From NCBI GenBank assembly GCA_963805705.1, contig CAWDVH010000001.1, positions 992,001-1,056,000 of the forward strand: DNA of 64,000 nt. Reading direction: 5' to 3'. Shown here piece by piece: positions 59,852-64,000 of the stretch. The DNA comes from CAWDVH01 sp963805705 (GTDB lineage Bacteria; Actinomycetota; Actinomycetes; Streptosporangiales; Streptosporangiaceae). The notes below the pieces were generated by a model that saw only the letters and a program-made list of their open reading frames with translations, did not search any database and was not told the origin of the DNA. The translations under genes and the position numbers were made by a program. How positions within the stretch are numbered: the stretch's first letter is position 1; every line of letters begins with the position of its first letter.

Positions 59852-60976
59852 ATGACAGATCAGATACCGGTCGTCGACCTTGAGCTCGCCCTGGGCGAGC
59901 GCGTCCCCGACGGCCTCCTCGATGTTGTCCGCGACGCGGCCGAGCAGGTCGGCGTCATCCAGGTGGTCAACCACGGAATGCCGCAGGACCTGATCGCGGA
60001 CTACAGCAGGCACATCGGGCGCCTGCTCAGCCTGCCCAGGAAGGCCAAGGCCGAGCTGGCCAGCCCCGGCGGGCACCCGCAGCGCGGCTGGCGCCAGTGG
60101 CCCGATGACTTCGGCCGGCTGGAGCTCGAGCGCTACAACGTGGCCGAATTCGACACGCCATCGGCGGCGCGGGCGGCAGGCATGCCGGCCGAGTACGCCG
60201 GTCTCTACGAGCACCCGAATGTCTGGCCGGCCGACGACCCGGAGCTGCGGGAGGTGACGTTCCGCTATCTCGAGGCCGCGCGCCGGGTGGCGCAGCGCGT
60301 GCTGGAGCTGTACGCCAGGGCGCTGCGGGTACCGCCGGGCACCTTCGGGCTTGGCGAGCTCCCGCATGCCCGCCTGACCACGAACGACTACCCCACCTGG
60401 TCGTATCCCGAGACCGGCCGCGACGAGGACAAGCTGCTCCTGCTGGAGCACGCGGACGACTCGGCGCTGACGGTCCTGAGCCAGGAAGGCGACTACGAGG
60501 GGCTGCAGGTGCAGCTGCCCGGCGGTGACTGGCGGCCGGTGCCCATCATCGCGGGCGCTCTCCAGGCGTTCTCCGGAATGCTGCTCACGCGCTGGACCGC
60601 CGGGCAGCTGCGCCCTGGCCGGCACCGGGTGGTCGCCGGCGGGACGATGACCAGGCGCTCGACCGCGGTCTTCTGCTATCCGAGCCTGCAGACTGTCGTC
60701 GCGCCGCTGGCGCCCTTCACCGCGGCCAGCGGCGCCGGCGCAGCACCGGACAGCAGCCAGGACCAGAGCGGCAGCCAGGACCGGAGCGGCAGCCAGGACC
60801 AGGACGGCGCCCAAGGCCAGGGCGGCGGCGAATACGAGCCCGTCCTGGTCTGGGATCACGTCAAGGGCAGGGCGCAGGACTACCTCGACGAGTACGGCCG
60901 CCCCGACCAGGTGGCCGCCTGGCACGAGGGCCGTCCCTATGTGGCTGATCTGTCGGAGAACTCAGCCGGCCGCTGA
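59852..60976 (+). CDS. isopenicillin-N-synthase-like Fe(II)/2-oxoglutarate oxygenase
   Basis: 374 residues. N-terminal DIOX_N domain (IPVVDLELALGERVPDGLLD, VIQVVNHGMPQDLIADYSRH) and a 2OG-FeII_Oxy barrel: iron ligands His and Asp in LLLLEHADDSALTVL, distal His in GRHRVVAG, and 2-oxoglutarate Arg-x-Ser in TMTRRSTAVFCYP. A Gln/Asp/Ser-rich insertion near residues 300-325 consists of three SQDQSG-type six-residue units encoded by 18-base repeats. It follows the DUF885 gene by 37 bases and closes the operon; it would hydroxylate or desaturate a substrate of the preceding hydrolases. Confidence 0.92.
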   Translation: MTDQIPVVDLELALGERVPDGLLDVVRDAAEQVGVIQVVNHGMPQDLIADYSRHIGRLLSLPRKAKAELASPGGHPQRGWRQWPDDFGRLELERYNVAEFDTPSAARAAGMPAEYAGLYEHPNVWPADDPELREVTFRYLEAARRVAQRVLELYARALRVPPGTFGLGELPHARLTTNDYPTWSYPETGRDEDKLLLLEHADDSALTVLSQEGDYEGLQVQLPGGDWRPVPIIAGALQAFSGMLLTRWTAGQLRPGRHRVVAGGTMTRRSTAVFCYPSLQTVVAPLAPFTAASGAGAAPDSSQDQSGSQDRSGSQDQDGAQGQGGGEYEPVLVWDHVKGRAQDYLDEYGRPDQVAAWHEGRPYVADLSENSAGR

Positions 60977-61080
60977 TGCGGCCCAGCCACGGGCCCGGCG
61001 ACCCGGAACGGCCCCCGCTGATCCCGCCAGCCCCAAGGACCCCAGACCTGCGGACCCAGGGCGGCCAGCCCGCTGTCAGC

Positions 61081-61143
61081 AACCCGATGGTTGTGACATT
61101 CAACGGCACCCAACCCGATGGATGTGACATTCAAACGGGTTGG
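61081..61143. repeat. direct repeat and inverted repeat between convergent genes
   Basis: AACCCGATGGTTGTGACATT (plus CAA) at 61081-61103 is repeated with one change at 61112-61134. The second copy lies inside an inverted repeat: CCAACCCG (61110-61117) and CGGGTTGG (61136-61143), which abuts the dinB stop and may work as terminator. Like 53971-54010 it resembles duplicated transposase sites at an element end. Confidence 0.65.
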
Positions 61144-62205
61144 TCACCCGCTGCGCATCCCGGCTGAGGGCGCATCCGGCTGTTCGGGCGCGAATTCGGC
61201 GCGGACGCCGAGGAGCCGGATCGGGCCGCGCTCGGTGAACCGGTCCAGGGCCGCCAGGGCCCCGGCTTCGATCCCGGCCGGGTCCATGGACGGCTGGGCC
61301 AGGAGATGGCCGCGGGTGTAGGTGCGGAACGGCGCGTAGCGGACCTTGACCACGATCCGGACGGCTGGCCGGTCCTCGGCGGCCACGTCCTGAGCGACCT
61401 GGCTGGCGAGCCGCCGCACCTGGCTGCGGACCTCTTGCCAGTCGCTGATGTTCTGCTGGAATGTCGTCTCCCGGCCGTGACCGCGAGCCTGGTAGGGCTC
61501 GTCAGTGACCTCTGCGGGACCGAGTCCGCGGCCGGTCTGCACCAGCCACGGCCCGATAGCCGGCCCGAAGCTGGCCGCCAGCGTCTGCGGATCGGCGGCG
61601 GCCAGGGCAAGGACCGTGTCGATGCCGAGGCCGGACAGGCGCTGGGCGGTCTTGCGCCCGATGCCCCACAGGGCGTCCGGCGGCCGGTCACCGAGTACCT
61701 CAAACCAGTTCCCCTGGGTGAGCCGGAAGGTCCCGGCGGGCTTGCCGAACCCGGTGGCGAGCTTGGCCTGCAGCTTGTTACCGCCGATTCCGACCGAGCA
61801 GTCCAGCTGAGTGGCCGCCTTGACCCTGGCCCGGATGTCCTCGGCGATCGCCTCGGGATCGTCGCTGTCCACGGCGAGGAAGGCCTCGTCCCAGCCCATG
61901 ACCTCCACGACGTGGCCGAGGCTACGCAGCACGGTCATGACCGTGCCCGACGTCGCCTCGTAGACGGCCCGGTCGACGGGCAGGAACACTCCATCGGGAA
62001 TCCGCCGGGCCGCCAGCCGCAGCGGCATGCCGGACTGGACCCCGTGTTCGCGGGCCTCGTAGGAGGCGGTGGCCACGACCCCCCGCTTCGACGGATCGCC
62101 GTCGCCGCCGACGATGACCGGCCGGCCGCGCAGTTCGGGATGACGCAGTACCTCGACAGCCGCGATGAACTGGTCGAGGTCAACGTGCAGCACCCAGCGG
62201 GTCAC
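61144..62205 (-). CDS. dinB: Y-family DNA polymerase, DinB2 type
   Basis: 353 residues from a GTG start. WVLHVDLDQFIAAVEVLRHP, VIVGGDGDPSKRGVVATASY, EAREHGVQSGMPLR, and the catalytic VMGWDEAFLAVDSDD match mycobacterial DinB2 more than DinB1 (GWDEA instead of SIDEA). The helix-hairpin-helix GIGRKTAQRLSGLGI and little-finger domain follow, ending LLGVRAEFAPEQ. I see no C-terminal clamp-binding peptide, as in DinB2. It copies past damaged bases with low fidelity. Confidence 0.93.
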   Translation of the reverse strand: MTRWVLHVDLDQFIAAVEVLRHPELRGRPVIVGGDGDPSKRGVVATASYEAREHGVQSGMPLRLAARRIPDGVFLPVDRAVYEATSGTVMTVLRSLGHVVEVMGWDEAFLAVDSDDPEAIAEDIRARVKAATQLDCSVGIGGNKLQAKLATGFGKPAGTFRLTQGNWFEVLGDRPPDALWGIGRKTAQRLSGLGIDTVLALAAADPQTLAASFGPAIGPWLVQTGRGLGPAEVTDEPYQARGHGRETTFQQNISDWQEVRSQVRRLASQVAQDVAAEDRPAVRIVVKVRYAPFRTYTRGHLLAQPSMDPAGIEAGALAALDRFTERGPIRLLGVRAEFAPEQPDAPSAGMRSG

Positions 62206-62238
62206 ACTCCAGTCTCCCGCAGCCGGATACGGGCAGAC

Positions 62239-62940
62239 TCAGCTGCCGAGCGGCAGGTTGCTGCCGGCCAGCTGGCCGGTGATGCCAGCCGGCGTGACGC
62301 TTACGCTCTGCAGTGACACCGACAGCGGCAGCGCGGGCAGGTGCAGCGTGATGTTGCTGACCGAGCTCAGCAGTGACGAGGGCAGGCCGCTGCTGGAGAC
62401 CAGCTGTACGTGGATCTTGTTGCCGTCCACCGCCGTGATCCGCCAGGTAGCCGAGGCAGTGATGATCACCAGGTTGATGCTGGCCTTGACCTCATCGCGG
62501 CCGGCCGCAGTCAGCGTGAGGCCCGCGCTGCCCACCAGCGACCCGAGGGCTCCGGCCTGCGAGGTCAGCGCGTTCGCCAATTCGGGGAAAGTGATGAAGA
62601 CCGATCCAGTCAGCGTGTCCACGGTCCCGCCGCTGTAGCCGGAGTTCAGGTGCAGGCCGTTGAGGACGAAGTTCATTGACTTGATGGTGACCGAGCCCTC
62701 GGGCACGTTGGCTGACCTGATATTCACCTGCCGGATATCCCGGCTGGCCAGCTGGGTCAGGAACGGGAAGCCCTGGATCGACACGTCAGGTTTCTTAGGG
62801 AATCCGTGACTCTGGATTTCCGAGGCGAACCTATCCTGCGCGACGGACTTGGCGGCGAAGTCGGCCGCCACCAGGAGGCCAAGCAGGACGATCACGACAA
62901 TCAGCAAGGTCCGCAGCGGCCGCCGGCGGCCTCTGCTCAC
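62239..62940 (-). CDS. LmeA-like phospholipid-binding protein (DUF2993)
   Basis: 233 residues from the GTG at 62940, overlapping the preceding stop (GTGA). One N-terminal membrane anchor (LLIVVIVLLGLLVAADFAAK) is followed by the DUF2993 domain (VSIQGFPFLTQLASRDIRQV, NIRSANVPEGSVTIKSMNFV, LNGLHLNSG). Mycobacterial LmeA binds phosphatidylinositol and acts in lipomannan maturation; a similar outer-face lipid-binding role is likely. Co-transcribed with the beta-propeller gene. Confidence 0.9.
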   Translation of the reverse strand: MSRGRRRPLRTLLIVVIVLLGLLVAADFAAKSVAQDRFASEIQSHGFPKKPDVSIQGFPFLTQLASRDIRQVNIRSANVPEGSVTIKSMNFVLNGLHLNSGYSGGTVDTLTGSVFITFPELANALTSQAGALGSLVGSAGLTLTAAGRDEVKASINLVIITASATWRITAVDGNKIHVQLVSSSGLPSSLLSSVSNITLHLPALPLSVSLQSVSVTPAGITGQLAGSNLPLGS

Positions 62941-64000
62941 GGCAGGTCCGCGACATGCAGCGCCTGCAGCTGGTGCGAGTTCTGGTTGGTGACCAGGAGG
63001 GTCTTCCCGTTTGGCTCCAGCGCGAACTGGCGGGGTACCATCCCGGACGGGATCAGGCCGAGCAGGGCGGGCTTGCCCGCCAGGGCAGCCGACGTGTTCA
63101 CCACGGCGACGCTGGGTGATGCGCCCGGCAGAACGCTCAGGTCGGAATCGGCGACCACGATCCGGCTGCCGCCGCGCACGAGTGACAACCCGATCGGGTT
63201 CGCGCCCACGGCGACCTTGGCGATCAGGGAATGCGCGGGTGCACTGCGCAGCTTGGCGGCCGAGAAGCCGAGCAGGCTGTTGCTCTGGCGAGCGGTCACC
63301 CAGACCACCTTGCCGTCGGGCGAGGTGATCACCCGGGCGGGCTGGCACCCGGCGGTCGTCTTGGCAACCACCGCGGAGGCCGGCGTGGCCTTAGCGCGGC
63401 TCTGGCTGAGCACGCTGAGCGTCCCCTCGCCGGGGTCGTTACTGTTGCCGGGGTCGATGCTGGTCACGTACAGCCACTTGCCGTCCGGCGAGCTGGCGAT
63501 GCCGTCTGGCTGCTTGTCGAATGAGGTATAGCCGACGAAGTCGGCGCGGGTGAATCCGTGGGCCAGCGCGCGGGCGAGGTTAAAGACCGCCAGGTTGTCG
63601 CTCGTCTGCAGCGTGACGAAGGCGAAGCGGCCATCGGGGGAGGTCGTGACCCCCACCGCGCCGCTTCCGTGCGGGCTCGTCAGCGTGGCGACGACCGGGT
63701 TGGTGACGCCCTGCCTCGCCTCGGCGATGCTGATCACGATGATCCCGCTGTTGGCGGCGGCGAGCAGGTAGCGGCCATCGGGAGTCACGACGTCGCCCTT
63801 ATCCGCGCCCGCCGCGGGGATCGTGCGGACCAGCGTCGGCGCGAGACCGGCTCCCTTGCGGAGCATCGCGATCGAGTTGCCGAGCGTGACGAACGAGTAC
63901 CGGCCGTCTGCTGTCACCGCGGCCCCGAACGGGTCTCCGGCGAGCGTGACCGATGCGCTGCGGACCTTGGACAACGGCACTGTCTTGGCGGTCGCGGTCG
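62937..64000 (-). CDS. YVTN/lactonase-like beta-propeller protein, 5' end cut by window edge
   Basis: About 354 residues visible; the frame stays open to the right edge, so the start (probably with a signal peptide) lies outside. Repeating blades carry TPDGRYLLAAAN, SPDGRFAFVTLQTS, SPDGKWLYVTS, SPDGKVVWVTARQSN, and EPNGKTLLVTNQN, the YVTN/PQQ-like beta-propeller pattern. It could bind a ligand or act as a lactonase-like enzyme; no catalytic set is obvious. The four-base overlap with the LmeA-like gene suggests a shared outer-surface role. Confidence 0.85.
   Translation of the reverse strand, partial: TATAKTVPLSKVRSASVTLAGDPFGAAVTADGRYSFVTLGNSIAMLRKGAGLAPTLVRTIPAAGADKGDVVTPDGRYLLAAANSGIIVISIAEARQGVTNPVVATLTSPHGSGAVGVTTSPDGRFAFVTLQTSDNLAVFNLARALAHGFTRADFVGYTSFDKQPDGIASSPDGKWLYVTSIDPGNSNDPGEGTLSVLSQSRAKATPASAVVAKTTAGCQPARVITSPDGKVVWVTARQSNSLLGFSAAKLRSAPAHSLIAKVAVGANPIGLSLVRGGSRIVVADSDLSVLPGASPSVAVVNTSAALAGKPALLGLIPSGMVPRQFALEPNGKTLLVTNQNSHQLQALHVADLP

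Noticed and set aside
54013..60976. A beta-lactam or nonribosomal-peptide biosynthetic cluster, suggested by the isopenicillin-N-synthase-like gene
   Set aside because: No peptide synthetase, acyltransferase or epimerase is present; that oxygenase family is broad and the hydrolases point to breakdown.
1..64000. CRISPR arrays
   Set aside because: No evenly spaced direct repeats with unique spacers were seen; all tandem repeats found are short, without spacers, or coding.

Overview
The window is high-GC actinomycete chromosome. Supporting signs are mycothiol-type enzymes, DUF3027, DUF3263, DUF2530 and DUF4235 proteins, an IdeR/DmdR-type iron regulator, a GroEL2-type chaperonin under tandem CIRCE sites, GTG/TTG starts, and the gene order groEL - small cold-shock gene - MoaD-like carrier - threonine-synthase-like enzyme - otsA/otsB - DUF3263 that I recall from Streptomyces and relatives. 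I cannot name a genus; a Streptomyces/Streptosporangiales-like organism fits best.

Layout. 1-3.4 kb: a truncated methyltransferase, a small ABM-fold protein, a frameshifted RibD/DHFR-like gene and a PadR-membrane protein pair with a palindromic operator. 3.5-16.5 kb: an accessory island downstream of the 3' end of tRNA-Gly(CCC). The intact tRNA is at 16490-16563, and two 3' tRNA fragments in the same orientation lie at 7557 and 3510, as expected for stacked integrations at one attachment site. The island holds a PCD-VOC fusion, a ruined tyrosine integrase, a lysozyme-like gene, an IS3 transposase tail, a broken phosphatase, a methyltransferase, a two-component system with a partial duplicate of its sensor, a DUF2252 gene, a truncated K+ channel and a broken FUSC transporter gene.

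16.6-35.7 kb: core metabolism and stress genes (dcd, a large acyl-CoA dehydrogenase, hsp20 with a MerR regulator, thiolase, a PAS-GAF-PP2C phosphatase, IdeR-like regulator, pdxH, citrate synthase, serC, RNA 2',3'-cyclic phosphodiesterase, MarR/MFS, a second MFS, DUF3027 and a cold-shock regulator). 35.8-43.4 kb: groEL, cspA, the sulfur-carrier/threonine-synthase pair, trehalose synthesis, DUF3263 and an S-adenosylmethionine hydrolase. 43.5-53.2 kb: a predicted inactive subtilisin-fold membrane protein, PlsC, a large membrane protein, MarC, a lipoprotein, an ArsR-membrane protein pair, tRNA-Thr(TGT), small membrane proteins and a mycothiol-dependent-isomerase-like gene.

53.3-61 kb: a TetR gene followed by a tightly coupled run creatininase - SDR - M20 - M19 - DUF885 - isopenicillin-N-synthase-like oxygenase. 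This is the best candidate for an undescribed pathway; it looks like stepwise hydrolysis plus oxidation of an amide or peptide compound. The right end holds a DinB2-type polymerase, an LmeA-like protein and a truncated beta-propeller protein. Several genes carry apparent single-base losses; some are island decay, but those in core genes may be consensus errors.
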